64,000 nucleotides of DNA from contig CP078104.1 of NCBI GenBank assembly GCA_019203745.1, positions 496,001 through 560,000 on the forward strand, read 5' to 3'. Below, in pieces: positions 51,225 to 61,984 of the stretch. The notes under the pieces were generated by a model. It worked only from the letters and a program-made list of their open reading frames with translations. It searched no databases and had not been told where the DNA came from. The DNA is from Chryseobacterium sp. E1. Lineage in GTDB: Bacteria; Bacteroidota; Bacteroidia; Flavobacteriales; Weeksellaceae. The position numbers and the translations under genes are program-made. The number at the start of each line of letters is the position of its first letter. Position 1 is the stretch's first letter.

Positions 51225-53127
51225 ATGAGAAATTACTTAATAGAAGATCTGCCACATTATTTTGAAGAATATAAAAAGTCGATCAAAAATCCTAAAAAAT
51301 TCTGGGACAAAGTAGCTGACCAGAATTTCGTGTGGTACCAGAGATGGAGCAAGGTCGTTAAGTACGATATGAATGAAGCTAAGATCACATGGTTTAAAAA
51401 TGCCAAACTTAATATTACCAAAAACTGTATAGACAGGCACCTTTCCGTAAGAGGAGACAAAACTGCCATCATCTGGGAACCCAATGATCCTAAGGAAGAA
51501 GCTCAGCATATCTCTTACAACGAGTTGTACACCCGTGTGAATAAAACAGCCAACGTTCTTCGTGATATGGGCATTGAAAAAGGAGACAGGGTATGTATTT
51601 ACCTTCCTATGATCCCTGAACTGGCCATTACCATGCTGGCATGTGCTAAACTGGGAGCCGTTCATTCCGTAATTTTTGCAGGGTTTTCAGCTTCTGCGGT
51701 AGCTTCAAGAGTTAATGACTGTGAGGCGAAAATGATTATTACTTCAGACGGAAGTTATAGAGGAAATAAAGTTCTTGATCTGAAAAGCATCGTTGATGAA
51801 GCTTTGGAAAAAGCCCTACCATTGAAAAAGTACTGGTAGTGAAAAGAACCCAAAACGAGATCAAAATGAGGGAAGGCAGAGATTACTGGATGGCCGATCT
51901 GTATGAAAAAGCTTCTCCTGATTTCGTTACAGTTATCATGGATTCTGAGGATCCGCTTTTCATCCTGTATACTTCCGGTTCTACGGGAAAACCTAAAGGA
52001 ATGCTTCATACCTGTGCCGGTTACATGGTGTACACAGCATACACTTTCAAAAATGTATTCAATTATAAAGAAAATGATATTTATTGGTGTACTGCCGATA
52101 TCGGATGGATCACGGGGCACTCCTATATTCTTTACGGACCTTTATTGAATGGGGCTACTACGGTAATTTTCGAAGGAGTTCCCACTTATCCTGAGCCGGA
52201 CCGTTTCTGGGAAGTTATTGAAAAACATAAAATTACTCAGTTTTACACCGCTCCTACAGCCATCCGCTCACTGGCAAAAGAAAGTACAGAATGGGTGGAC
52301 AAGCATGACCTGAGCACCTTAAAAGTAATCGGATCTGTGGGTGAACCCATTAATGACGAAGCATGGCATTGGTTCAATGATCATGTGGGAAAAAGAAATG
52401 CCCGATTGTAGATACCTGGTGGCAGACTGAAACTGGAGGAATCATGATCTCTCCTCCCATTCGTTACTCCTACAAAACCTACTTATGCAACTCTTCCATT
52501 ACCGGGAATCCAGCCTGTTTTAATGGATGATAAACGTAACGAAATCACAGGAAACCAGGTCACAGGAAATCTATGTATCCGTTTTCCATGGCCGGGAATT
52601 GCAAGAACCATCTGGGGTGATCATCAAAGATATAAGGAAACCTATTTTACCGCTTTTCCGGGAAAATATTTCACGGGGACGGCGCTTTGAGAGATGAAGT
52701 AGGCTATTATAGAATTACGGGCCGTGTAGATGATGTGATCATTGTTTCCGGACATAATCTGGGAACAGCACCGATTGAAGACAGCATCAACCAGCATCCT
52801 GCCGTAGCAGAATCTGCAATCGTAGGATATCCGCATGACATCAAAGGAAATGCACTGTATGGTTATGTAACGCTGAAAGAAACAGGTGAGAGCCGTGATA
52901 AAGAAAACCTGAAGAAAGAGATCAATCAGTTAATTTCAGACCAGATCGGGCCTATTGCCAAGCTGGATAAAATTCAGTTTGTTTCCGGACTTCCTAAAAC
53001 TCGTTCTGGAAAAATTATGCGTAGGATTCTGAGAAAGATTGCAGAAGGAGATTTCAGTAATTTCGGAGATATCAGCACATTATTGAATCCGGAAATTGTA
53101 GAGGAAATTAAGAACGAAAGAATTTAA
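51225..53127 (+). CDS. acs: Acetate--CoA ligase (frameshifted)
   Basis: About 635 residues with frameshifts near 51820, 52402, 52455 and 52675. It activates acetate to acetyl-CoA through acetyl-AMP. Motifs: [45 protein letters not shown] (Trp that limits the acyl pocket), [20 protein letters not shown] and the C-terminal acetylation-site lysine in [17 protein letters not shown]. The early [21 protein letters not shown] is typical. It ends in a hairpin terminator and lies downstream of the CrbS-type pair. Confidence 0.95.
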
Positions 53128-53145
53128 TTCATTAAAAATCATCAG

Positions 53146-53174
53146 AGACTGTCTCAAAAGGGCAGTCTTTTTTT
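53146..53174 (+). terminator. Intrinsic terminator after acs
   Basis: Stem AGACTG/CAGTCT (53146-53151 with 53163-53168) followed by a run of seven Ts. It lies 19 nt after the acs stop. Confidence 0.85.
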
Positions 53175-53514
53175 GCTTATTTATAACTAAGGCATCCTAA
53201 ATCAATAAAAGCTGAAGGAATAATAAAATAACGGCTTTGATCCGACATGCTATACGAAGTTCAAAAAAGAAAAAAAGAAGCTCCAAAGTAATACATCGAT
53301 TCACAAACTGTTATAAACAAACAACTTAAGAATCAAAAAAGCCATTATCTAATTTTGTAAAATAATCAAAATTAAACAAGTGTTCAATAAAATTTATCAA
53401 AATAAATCATTTTATTATACCGATGAAATGTTAATTAACACACTTTATTGATTTAAACGCAAAATAAATCAGAAAATAATATTAACTTTAATCATAACTT
53501 TAAATCTATAAATT
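53175..53514. other. 340-nt intergenic region without a gene
   Basis: A/T-rich, with no coding frame. Near the downstream gene a TAACTTTA at about 53482 is one base off the -7 consensus. No repeat of note; a 15-nt chance resemblance to a lox half-site lies at 53247-53261. Confidence 0.45.
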
Positions 53515-53879
53515 ATGTCACATATACTAGCTGGACTATTTGATCATCACAGCGATTACAAAAAACTGGAAAGTGATCTGGAAAATTCAGGATTTGAAAA
53601 TGAAGATTACATGGTGTACCTTAATAGTGATTCTAATCATTCCCAATATCTGGCAAGTGTTACTGTAAACGATAACAGTCAGATTGATCTTGCCCGGAAT
53701 ATTTTCGTTCAGAATGCAGCATTGAAGTCATATTTATTTGAAAATATGAATATTGGTGAAATGAATTATGATACTATCAAAAATACATTGATGCAAGGAA
53801 TAGGGCCGAAATTCATAACAGCCCCGATATTAAAATCAAAACATCAAGTGACGGAATGAATTCGGAAGTAAAATTCTAA
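53515..53879 (+). CDS. Small stress-protein-like hypothetical (frameshifted)
   Basis: About 121 residues with one lost A near 53790, which moves the stop to 53879 and gives the acidic tail DIKIKTSSDGMNSEVKF. The N-terminus MSHILAGLFDHHSDYKKLESDLENSGF followed by DYMVYL recalls the small general-stress alpha/beta proteins (YflT/GsiB-like), where a strand GLF..H precedes a helix. No active-site residues are apparent. It is transcribed alone, with its own terminator at 53902. Confidence 0.6.
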
Positions 53880-53901
53880 CCGGCATAAAACGAATAACCA
53901 C

Positions 53902-53930
53902 AGATCCGTAGACTCTTCTACGGATCTTTT
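53902..53930 (+). terminator. Intrinsic terminator
   Basis: A perfect 11-bp stem (53902-53912 with 53917-53927), 4-nt loop and a T run. It ends the small stress-like gene. Confidence 0.88.
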
Positions 53931-53987
53931 ATATTTGAAAAAACTAAAAATTTTCGTATTTTCGTTGTATTATAGGCATCTGCACAA

Positions 53988-56198
53988 ATGAGTTACGATT
54001 TAGAACAAGAGAATAAAGAGATCCTTGCCAGATATAAGGATCTGATTTCTAACACATACAGAACGCTGGATGAGGAAAACAACAAACTCATCCGGAAGGC
54101 ATTCGATATTGCATTGGATGCACATAAAGATCAAAGGAGAAAGTCTGGGGAACCTTACATCTACCACCCTATCGCCGTGGCCAAAATCGTGGCAACAGAG
54201 ATTGGGTTGGGAGCAACTTCTATTGCCTGTGCACTGCTTCATGACGTCATTGAGGATTCTGACTATACCTATGAAGACCTGAAAAAAATCTTCGGGGAAA
54301 AAATTGCCAATATCGTCAACGGGCTTACCAAGATCTCCATCATGAACCACCAGAATATTTCTGTACAGTCTGAGAACTACAGAAAGCTTTTGCTGACTCT
54401 TTCCGAGGATTTCAGAGTGATTCTGATCAAGATTGCAGACCGCCTTCACAATATGAGAACGCTGGAAAGCATGGCTCCGGATAAGCAGAAAAAAATTGCT
54501 TCAGAAACGGTATATATCTATGCTCCCATGGCGCACCGTCTGGGATTGTACAACATCAAATCCGAGCTCGAAGACCTTTCACTAAAATACAATAATCCTG
54601 AGGTATACAGTGAAATTACAGAAAAACTTGAACTAGCCAAAGAGAGCCGTGAACGGTATATTGAGGAATTTAAAACCGAAGTTTCCGAGAAACTGAAGGA
54701 AGAAGGTCTGAATTTTATGATCAAAGGCCGTGCAAAAGCTATTTCTTCCATTTACAGGAAGATGCTGAAACAGGGAGTTTCTTTTGAAGAGGTTTTTGAC
54801 AACTATGCAATCAGAATTATCTATAAATCTGACGCCAAAAATGAAAAGTTCCTGGCCTGGAAGATTTACTCCATCGTTACGGATGTCTATCACAGTAACC
54901 CGTCAAGAATGCGTGACTGGATCACCCAGCCTCGTTCTACAGGCTATGAAAGTTTGCATTTAACGGTTCTTGGTCCTGATAAAAAATGGATCGAAGTTCA
55001 GATCCGTTCAGAGCGGATGGATGAAATTGCTGAAAAAGGGGTGGCTGCCCACTATAAATACAAAGAAGGTTATAAACAAAGTTCTGATGACAGGAATTTT
55101 GAAAAATGGGTCACTGAGATCCGTGAAGTTCTTGAGCAGCAGCAGAACCTTTCTACGTCTGAGCTTTTGGATAACATCAAGCTGAATCTGTATTCAAAAG
55201 AGGTATTTGTCTTTACACCGAAAGGAGAAATTAAAATTCTTCCAACGAATGCAACGGCCCTGGATTTTGCCTTCTCCGTTCACTCTGATCTGGGAATGAA
55301 ATGTTTAGGCGCTAAAATCAACGGAAAACTGGTTCCGATTTCCTATATCCTTCAAAACGGAGATCAGGTAGATATCCTTTCTTCTCAGAATCAAAAGCCT
55401 AAGTCTGACTGGCTGGAATTTGTAGTCACTTCTAAAGCCAAGTCCAAGATCAAGAGTTACCTGAATTCCCAGAAAAACCAATTGGTAGATGAAGGTAAAG
55501 AGATCCTGCAGAGAAAGCTTCGTCATGCAAAAATCAATTTCAATGATGAAGAGGTCAATAAGCTTCAGAAATTCTTTAATCTGAAATCATCCCAGGAGCT
55601 GTTCCTTAAATTCCAGAGCAATGAGCTGGATGCGAGCAGCCTGAGAAAATATATAGAAAGTAAAAACGTTTTCAACAATTTACTTTCAAGATTCAGAAAA
55701 TCACCATCCAAGAATCAGCAATTCGAAGAACCGAAGGAGCAGAACCTGGATATGATCGTCTTCGGAAAAGACGAAGAAAAACTCAACTACAGCTATGCAA
55801 AATGCTGTACCGTAATCCCTGGAGACAAGATCTTCGGGTTTATTACGATCTCGGACGGTATCAAAGTACACAGTGACAACTGCCCGAATGCTATTAACCT
55901 CAGAGCACAATATGATTATCGTGTCATCCCGGCCAAATGGGTCAATGCCGAAAGTTTCAAAAACAGAGTAAAAATTGAAATTGAGGGACTCGACAGAATG
56001 GGAATGATCAACGATATCACCACTGTCATCAGTGGAAGCATGGGAATGGATATGAAAAGTATGTCCATTGAATCCAACAACGGCGTTTTCACCGGAAACA
56101 TCAACTTGGAAGTAAAAAATAAGGGTCAGCTTGAAGAGACCTTTAAAAAACTTAAAAGTATTAACGGCGTTTCAAGAGTGAGACGATTACAATCTTAA
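53988..56198 (+). CDS. rel: Bifunctional (p)ppGpp synthetase/hydrolase
   Basis: An intact 736-residue RelA/SpoT homolog. HD hydrolase: HKDQRRKSGEPYIYHP and LLHDVIEDSDYTYEDL (HDxxED intact). Synthetase: YAIRIIYKSDA and RDWITQPRSTGYESLHLTVLGP. TGS domain: KEVFVFTPKGEIKILPTNATALDFAFSVHSDLG. C-terminal ACT: RVKIEIEGLDRMGMINDITTVIS. Both activities look functional, so this is a Rel/SpoT-type enzyme for the stringent response. nhaA follows 2 nt later. Confidence 0.96.
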   Translation: MSYDLEQENKEILARYKDLISNTYRTLDEENNKLIRKAFDIALDAHKDQRRKSGEPYIYHPIAVAKIVATEIGLGATSIACALLHDVIEDSDYTYEDLKKIFGEKIANIVNGLTKISIMNHQNISVQSENYRKLLLTLSEDFRVILIKIADRLHNMRTLESMAPDKQKKIASETVYIYAPMAHRLGLYNIKSELEDLSLKYNNPEVYSEITEKLELAKESRERYIEEFKTEVSEKLKEEGLNFMIKGRAKAISSIYRKMLKQGVSFEEVFDNYAIRIIYKSDAKNEKFLAWKIYSIVTDVYHSNPSRMRDWITQPRSTGYESLHLTVLGPDKKWIEVQIRSERMDEIAEKGVAAHYKYKEGYKQSSDDRNFEKWVTEIREVLEQQQNLSTSELLDNIKLNLYSKEVFVFTPKGEIKILPTNATALDFAFSVHSDLGMKCLGAKINGKLVPISYILQNGDQVDILSSQNQKPKSDWLEFVVTSKAKSKIKSYLNSQKNQLVDEGKEILQRKLRHAKINFNDEEVNKLQKFFNLKSSQELFLKFQSNELDASSLRKYIESKNVFNNLLSRFRKSPSKNQQFEEPKEQNLDMIVFGKDEEKLNYSYAKCCTVIPGDKIFGFITISDGIKVHSDNCPNAINLRAQYDYRVIPAKWVNAESFKNRVKIEIEGLDRMGMINDITTVISGSMGMDMKSMSIESNNGVFTGNINLEVKNKGQLEETFKKLKSINGVSRVRRLQS

Positions 56199-56200
56199 AT

Positions 56201-57378
56201 ATGAATTTATCTCTTTATTTTAAAAAATTTTTCAACAACAGTCAGGCATCAGGAATCATCCTTATCTTCTGTGTGCTTATTTCATTACTTATCGCCAATT
56301 CATCAGCAGCAGAAACTTTTCAACATTTTTTAGATAAAGTAGTAGGTACTCACCTCTTTGGGCTGGAATATCCTGTCAGCATCTGGATTAACGACGGATT
56401 GATGGCTGTATTTTTTCTTCTGGTGGGTCTTGAGATCAAAAGAGAGCTTGTAGAGGGTGAGCTTTCATCTTTCAAAAACGCTTCACTGCCTATTTTTGCA
56501 GCAGTTGGCGGAATGCTGGTTCCTGCTGTTATCTACAGCATTTTCAACTCCGGAACCGAGTATAGCAATGGCTGGGGAATCCCTATGGCTACGGATATTG
56601 CCTTCTCACTGGCCATTATTTCTATGCTGGGAAAGAAAATTCCCAATTCGATCAAGATATTTTTAGCAGCATTGGCAATTGTAGATGACCTTGGAGCTAT
56701 TCTGGTGATCGCTATTTTCTATACCGAACAGATTCACTGGAGCTATCTTCTTCTGTCTTTCGGAGTAACTGCTCTTCTGTTTCTTTTGAACTTTTTAAAA
56801 GTTACCAAAACGATATTTTATATTATTCCGGGATTATTTTTATGGTATTTCCTTCATCATTCCGGGATACATGCAACAATAGCAGGAGTTTTGCTGGCAT
56901 TCTCTATTCCAACAAATGCTTCCAATGTAGAAATTTCACCTTTAGAAAAACTGGAGCATCAGCTTCACATTCCGGTAAGCTTTCTGATCATGCCTGTTTT
57001 TGCCCTTACGAATACCAATATTACTTTCTCAGGAGATATGGTTGCCGGGATCAGCAGTACATTAGGACTAGGAATTATCTGCGGTTTGATTCTCGGAAAA
57101 CTGATCGGAATCAATGTATTCTCCTGATTGCTATTAAATTAAAGCTGAGTTCCTTACCTCAGAACAGCAACTGGCTCCAAATGATTGGTGTAGGGCTTCT
57201 GGCGGGAATAGGATTTACGATGTCAATCTTTATCGCTTTATTATCCTTTAAAAATGAAATCCACATTCAGGATGAAGCTAAATTTGCGATCCTGATCGCT
57301 TCTTTTGTAGCTGCCATTTTAGGATTTACCATTTTAAGCATAAGCTCTAAAGGAAATGCAGAGCCGGAAGAAAACTAA
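56201..57378 (+). CDS. nhaA: Na+/H+ antiporter NhaA (frameshifted)
   Basis: About 392 residues with one frameshift near 57115. It shows NhaA's hydrophobic helices and signature: WINDGLMAVFFLLVGLEIKREL, then GWGIPMATDIAFSLAII, and AALAIVDDLGAILVIAIFY, whose two Asp residues bind the ions. The end has GVGLLAGIGFTMSIFIA. It exports sodium in exchange for protons across the inner membrane. It follows rel by 2 nt and overlaps the convergent YihY-type gene by 4 nt at its stop. Confidence 0.95.
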
Positions 57379-58429
57379 TTTTTCTTCCTGTCTTCCAGTT
57401 TTCTTTTATGATCTTCATTACTCTCAAAATCAGGCTCTGAGATTGGCGTATGATACTGAACAGCTTCTTTCTGAATCTCATCGGAAAGAAGTTTTTCTAT
57501 TCTGAGCTTTCTGATAGCCATATTCAGTTCGTTTCCGAACAGGAGAAGATATACATTCACATTCACCCATACCATCAGCAGGATCATGCTTCCGATAGAT
57601 CCGTAAAGAACATTGTAACGGGCAATATCTTTTACATAAATGGCAAAAATATAAGTGGTGACCACAAATAATACGGTGGTAAGAATGGCCCGGGAATCGC
57701 CTGTCTGAATCTCGTGATCTTAACGGTTCCCAACCAGTAAAACAGGGTAAGAAGGATAAAATAAAATAGAGGAAAGGAAACAAATCCGATAATTTTGGAA
57801 AGGTTATTCACCAGCCACGAAATATCATAGGCCGGAGTAAAAGGTTTCATTACCACTTCTGCATAATACACACCGAAAAGCGCTAAAAATACAATGGTAA
57901 TAAAGCCGATCGTAATGAAAAATGACAAAATAAACTCTTTTACATCACTCAGCTTTTCATCAGAGTTTTCATTGAATCCGTTGATGAGCGAAAAAGTACC
58001 ATTGGTCGCAAAAAGCAAAGCCAGTACAATTGTCAGATTACTGATTCCTTTCATATTGGGAACAATATTAGCCTCGATATATCCCCGTATATCCCCTTCC
58101 ATATTGGATGGAAATACATTATGCATCAGCACATCAAAAATATAAAACTGCAGCTTGGCATAATGTGGCATATAGGGCAAAACCGACAATAGAAACAAAA
58201 TAAAGGGAAACAGACTTATGGTAAAGCTCCAGGAAATAGCAGCTGCCTTACGTCCTATATTTCCTTTGAAAATCCCGGAGATATAAATCTGAAACATCTG
58301 CCAAAGTGATATTCCCAAAACAGGAATATGGATGTCATCAAAAACTCTTGAATTTTCAGAATAAATCTGGGAACTTTTACACTCATCTATTGTTATATTA
58401 ATGAAAAACTTACTCTCTGAAACCATCAT
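57375..58429 (-). CDS. YihY/BrkB-family inner-membrane protein (frameshifted)
   Basis: About 351 residues with one frameshift near 57690. Six or so hydrophobic helices, including AISWSFTISLFPFILFLLSVLP, NLTIVLALLFATNGTFSLINGFN and FVSFPLFYFILLTLFYWLG, and the late family segment YNVLYGSIGSMILLMVWVNVNVYLLLFGNELN. The family was once called ribonuclease BN; it is a membrane protein of uncertain function. The ATG pair at 58429/58426 was chosen because a longer start (ATG 58458 or TTG 58462) would overlap the promoter box at 58460. Confidence 0.88.
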
Positions 58430-58459
58430 TTTTTCAGATATTCTGCAGGTCTTTTCATA

Positions 58460-58467
58460 CAAATATA
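58460..58467 (-). promoter_or_regulatory. Promoter -7 box for the YihY-family gene
   Basis: TATATTTG on the minus strand, 31 nt upstream of the chosen ATG. It decides against longer start codons. Confidence 0.5.
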
Positions 58468-58580
58468 AACATTTTCCCTCTCCTATTTCCCAAGCTGAAT
58501 TATATAGAATTCAGTCTGATAGATCTGAAATATTCAAATTATGATTTTTTTGCGTTTATCACTGTCATGCTTTTTACATT

Positions 58581-58616
58581 CAATAAAAATCGGTTGGAAT
58601 ATTCCAATTGTTATTG
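58581..58616. promoter_or_regulatory. Nested palindrome in the YihY-rlmH gap
   Basis: A perfect 14-bp palindrome TTGGAATATTCCAA (58594-58607) lies inside an outer CAATAA/TTATTG pair (58581-58586 and 58611-58616). It sits about 120 nt upstream of the YihY gene start and 180 nt before the rlmH promoter. It has the symmetry of a protein-binding site. The rest of this 383-nt gap has no gene. Confidence 0.4.
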
Positions 58617-58793
58617 TTACCTGAATTCAGCATATGAACTTCTGATCTTCAGAGGGCAGGAAGTTACCAAGTCCGCAAAAGAATAATCTTTGCATTTGCA
58701 TTATTTTTAATGATTATTGCTAGCTAATGTAGACTAAAAGCACATTTCTGCCGCATTTTTCCAGCCGTTGACCTGCCGCATGAAAATTATCAC

Positions 58794-58825
58794 TTTGAGC
58801 CTTGAACACAAAAGCCCTATCTTTG
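58794..58825 (+). promoter_or_regulatory. rlmH promoter
   Basis: TTTG (58794-58797) and TATCTTTG (58818-58825) are 20 nt apart, an exact Bacteroidota promoter match. The -7 box is 20 nt before the rlmH ATG. Confidence 0.78.
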
Positions 58826-58845
58826 CATTCTGAAACTATTCATCA

Positions 58846-59317
58846 ATGCGAATCAGCTTACTTTGTATCGGTAAAACAGACGATAAAGAGATCACTTCTT
58901 TAATTCATTATTATCTCAACCGTTTACCCAAACACTGGAATTTTGAAATAACGGAAATTCCTGATGTGAAAAATGCTAAAAACCTTTCTCCTGAACTTCT
59001 TAAAAAGAGGAAGCAAAGCTGTTTTTGAATCATATAGACAAAAATGATCTTGTGGTGATCCTTGATGAAAAAGGAAAACAGTTTACGAGCCGGGAATTTT
59101 CTCAGAAAATCGATAACTGGATGAATTCTTCTGTGAAAAAGTTCACATCCTGATCGGTGGAGCTTATGGCTTTTCAGAGGAAATGTACAGCAGGGCGAAT
59201 GAAAAACTCTCATTATCAAAAATGACATTTACCCACCAGATGATCCGTCTGTTTATTGTAGAGCAATTGTACAGGGCAGACCAGATCCTGCAGGGAAAAC
59301 CTTATCATAACGATTAA
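58846..59317 (+). CDS. rlmH: 23S rRNA (pseudouridine1915-N3)-methyltransferase (frameshifted)
   Basis: About 157 residues with frameshifts near 59012 and 59148. A SPOUT-class methyltransferase that modifies helix 69 of 23S rRNA. Motifs: DLVVILDEKGKQFTSREF, the AdoMet knot loop ILIGGAYGFSEEMY and the C-terminal FTHQMIRLFIVEQLYRADQILQGKPYHND, which is nearly invariant in the family. It has its own promoter and terminator. Confidence 0.96.
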
Positions 59318-59320
59318 TAA

Positions 59321-59349
59321 AAAATGGCCCCCTTGCGGAGGCCATTTTT
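59321..59349 (+). terminator. Intrinsic terminator after rlmH
   Basis: A 9-bp stem (59321-59329 with 59340-59348) with a T run on the plus strand and an A run on the other arm. It may serve both rlmH and the convergent gene. Confidence 0.8.
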
Positions 59350-59368
59350 CAATATATAATGCTGTTCT

Positions 59369-59943
59369 TTATTTCTTTTTAAAACAAATGGTATTGATTC
59401 CTGCATTATAACAGTAAGTTCCTCTTTTAAGCCTCTTCTTTACATCTGAAAAATTTTCTTTCAGATTTTGTTCATGGTCTATAACTGCCAGCCAATTCTG
59501 AACTTTAAGCCTTAATGGTGTAGTTTCCGGTTTTTGCTGACCGGGAGGGTAAAGCTCGGGAAATGCAAAACTTTCCATTTTATTATTTTTCAACCGTTTC
59601 AGAGTCAGAGCATCTCCATCCAGATAAGCCACTTCTTCATCATTATACGTCTCATCCGCAGAATCAATACCTGCTTCTTTCAACTTTAAAACCATTTCTC
59701 TTGCCGCATCCGGAAACAGGGTTGTCTCTGACACGATTTCAAGATCGCTTCCTTTCTTTTTCAGATGGGTGTTGATGGTTGCAGAATAGGTATTATCCTT
59801 ATGATGTTTCAATACAACAACCTGAGGTGAATTGCAAAGCCCGAATTCATAATAGCTGAGATATTCCCGGCCTCCTGTCCTTTTGAAAATCCATAGCACA
59901 GAAGTGCTGTTATACAAAGTATTTTGATGGTTATTATATTCAT
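59369..59943 (-). CDS. Uncharacterised exported protein (frameshifted)
   Basis: About 191 residues with one frameshift near 59890. The repaired N-terminus is a signal peptide (ITIKILCITALLCYGFSKG). The mature part includes EYLSYYEFGLCNSPQVVVLKHHKDNTYSATINTHL and ends with RGTYCYNAGINTICFKKK, three Cys in all that may pair in the periplasm. No family recognised. It stands alone between rlmH and the TPR gene. Confidence 0.65.
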
Positions 59944-59972
59944 TTTATCCGGAAAGATTTAAATAATGTCCT

Positions 59973-60783
59973 TTATTTTTTCACACATTTGGTATAATAT
60001 TCTGCCAGCACTGCTTTTTCATAGCCTAATCCTACGGCTTTATCAAGGTTCTCACAGGCTTCTTTAGGTTTGGCTGTATCAAACAGGATTAAAGCTTTGG
60101 TCACATAAGACTGTGAAAATTTTGAATCAATAGAAACGGCTTTATTTACATCTGCGAGAGCTTCTTTATACTTTTTCATTTTCAGATAAACATCTGCCCT
60201 GCCATTGTATAATAGGGACTCCGGTTTTTCCGAAATAAGCTGATTATAATCCTTTAAAGCACCATCCAGGTCACCATTATTTTTTTAAGCGCTGCCAGCC
60301 CTGTTTTGGCAAAGAGATTATCGGGTGCAAAGGTCAGAATCTGAGTAAGGTCATTGATAGCAAGCTCCTTTTTTCCCTGGCTATCATAAATTTTGGAACG
60401 TGTAAGGTATAAATCAGGATTTTTGTCATCTACCTGAAGTCCTTTTTCAATATATTCCAATGCTTTGATCTTATTTCCTTTCTGGCTGTGTAATGAGGCC
60501 AGATTGGCATATACAGATACCGACATGGGATTTGCCTTCAAGGCAGATTCATAGGATTTAAAAGCAAGAGCAGCTTTTCCTGATCTTCTTTGGGCAGTTC
60601 CCAGATAATCATAATATTCGGATTTGAATTTCTGGATCTGTTCTTTTCAGCCAGTTTGGAATACTGTTCTTCAGCGCACTTATAATCGCCTTTATTGAAA
60701 CAGTCTTCAGCTATTTTTTTGTCCTGGGAATAAGCATTGAATGAAAAGCAAATACATGCTGTGAGTAATAAAGTTTTTTTCAT
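59973..60783 (-). CDS. Exported TPR-repeat protein (frameshifted)
   Basis: About 270 residues with frameshifts near 60600 and 60285. Signal peptide KKTLLLTACICFSFNAYSQ, then tandem tetratricopeptide repeats: DCFNKGDYKCAEEQYSKLAE, VYANLASLHSQKGNKIKALEYIEKGLQVD, LYLTRSKIYDSQGKKELAINDLTQIL and YKEALADVNKAVSID. These scaffold protein contacts in the periplasm. Its start overlaps the end of the PAP2 gene (4 nt), so the two are coupled. Confidence 0.85.
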
Positions 60784-61346
60784 GAGGTTATCGTTTGTTT
60801 GTTAATCACTTTTCTGGCGAGTGCACCAAATATCACTCCCAATAAAGATCCAACAAACGCTCCCACCAAAATATCAATTGGAAAATGCACTCCTAAATAA
60901 ATACGGCTGTAGGATACGACCAAAGCCCATACAAATATAGTATATGGAAACCATTTAAGTTTATTTTTCAGCAAAATACTTAGAAAAGATGCTAAAAAGA
61001 ATGTATTGGAGGCATGAGCAGAGTAAAATCCATACTGCCCGCCACATTTCACAATTCTCATGTGATGTTCCAGTGTAGGGTCATGGCAGGGCCTTAATCT
61101 CGCCACACCATATTTGAAAACACCGGCAAGCTGATCAGATACTGTAGCTCCGATGGCCAGAAATATAAGAATAAAGACCAGAGATCTCAGCTTATAATTC
61201 TTGTATAAAAAGTAAAGGAATATAATATAAAGGGGAACCCAGATCCATGTACTGGAAATCATCATCCAGAACTGATCAAAAGAAGAGTCTCCCAAATTGT
61301 TAAGGTACAGAAATACCTTTTTATCTTCCTGAATAAGCTCCTCCAT
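60780..61346 (-). CDS. PAP2-superfamily membrane phosphatase
   Basis: An intact 188-residue inner-membrane phosphatase. The three PAP2 motifs are clear: KYGVARLRP, FYSAHASNT (the SxH replaces the common PSGH) and SRIYLGVHFPIDILVG with the nucleophile His and Asp. Five to six hydrophobic helices. Members dephosphorylate undecaprenyl pyrophosphate or lipid phosphates; the exact substrate is not shown. It lies between tatA and the TPR gene and overlaps the latter. Confidence 0.92.
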   Translation of the reverse strand: MEELIQEDKKVFLYLNNLGDSSFDQFWMMISSTWIWVPLYIIFLYFLYKNYKLRSLVFILIFLAIGATVSDQLAGVFKYGVARLRPCHDPTLEHHMRIVKCGGQYGFYSAHASNTFFLASFLSILLKNKLKWFPYTIFVWALVVSYSRIYLGVHFPIDILVGAFVGSLLGVIFGALARKVINKQTITS

Positions 61347-61347
61347 A

Positions 61348-61682
61348 TTATCTGCTTACAGGGCCTTCATAAGTTTCATCTTCTGAAGGTTTTATTTTTG
61401 GAGTTTCATTGGACGAAGCAGGTTCTGTAAGAATATCTTTTTGATATCATTTACAGGATTGAAATCTTTGGCAGCATCTTTTACCTTTTCAATTTCACGT
61501 TTGATCTCAGAAACAGGATTATCCGTTTCCTTCATGATTTCTGTTTTGATATCTTCTACTGCTCCACGCATTTTTCTTACACCTGATCCTAAGTCACGCG
61601 CGATCTGAGGAAGTTTATCCGGTCCGAATAATACAACGATTGCAATAGCAATGAGTGCCATTTCTCCAATGCTTAATTCCAT
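61348..61682 (-). CDS. tatA: Twin-arginine translocase subunit TatA/TatB family (frameshifted)
   Basis: About 111 residues with one frameshift near 61440; the repaired tail is acidic (PSEDETYEGPVSR) and stops at 61348, 1 nt before the PAP2 start codon. A short N-terminal helix (IGEMALIAIAIVVLFGPDKLPQIARDLG) with the FGP hinge is followed by an amphipathic helix and a charged tail. It forms the pore of the Tat system for folded proteins. No tatC is nearby. Confidence 0.92.
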
Positions 61683-61984
61683 GGTGTAAAATTACGAAAG
61701 ATTATAGACTTATGTTAGCGTAAATGAAAAATTTAAACAAATTTTAAGATTTTCAGAGGCAGATTGTGGGCTGTGACCCGAGATGCAGGAATTAAGATGA
61801 AGGTTATAGGTAACGGATTCGGTTTTTCAGTTATGTTATATAAAACGAGTAGTTATTAATTATTGTTACTGCTATTTGTGACCTTGCAATTCTGAATTTT
61901 TAATTTATTAATAAATAATTAACTCAAAACACTGAGAATTATGTAACGAATCATTATATTTACTTTACACAACAAAAAATTAAT
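61683..61984. other. 302-nt intergenic region without a gene
   Basis: A divergent gap between tatA and a lipoprotein gene. No coding frame. Promoter-like A/T-rich sequence near 61961-61975 (TATATTTACTTTAC) is close to, but not exactly, the -7 consensus. Confidence 0.45.

Noticed and set aside
53247-53261. A 15-nt match to half of a loxP site
   Set aside because: Only one arm and part of the spacer match, there is no second arm, and no vector sequence or recombinase is nearby. I treat it as chance.
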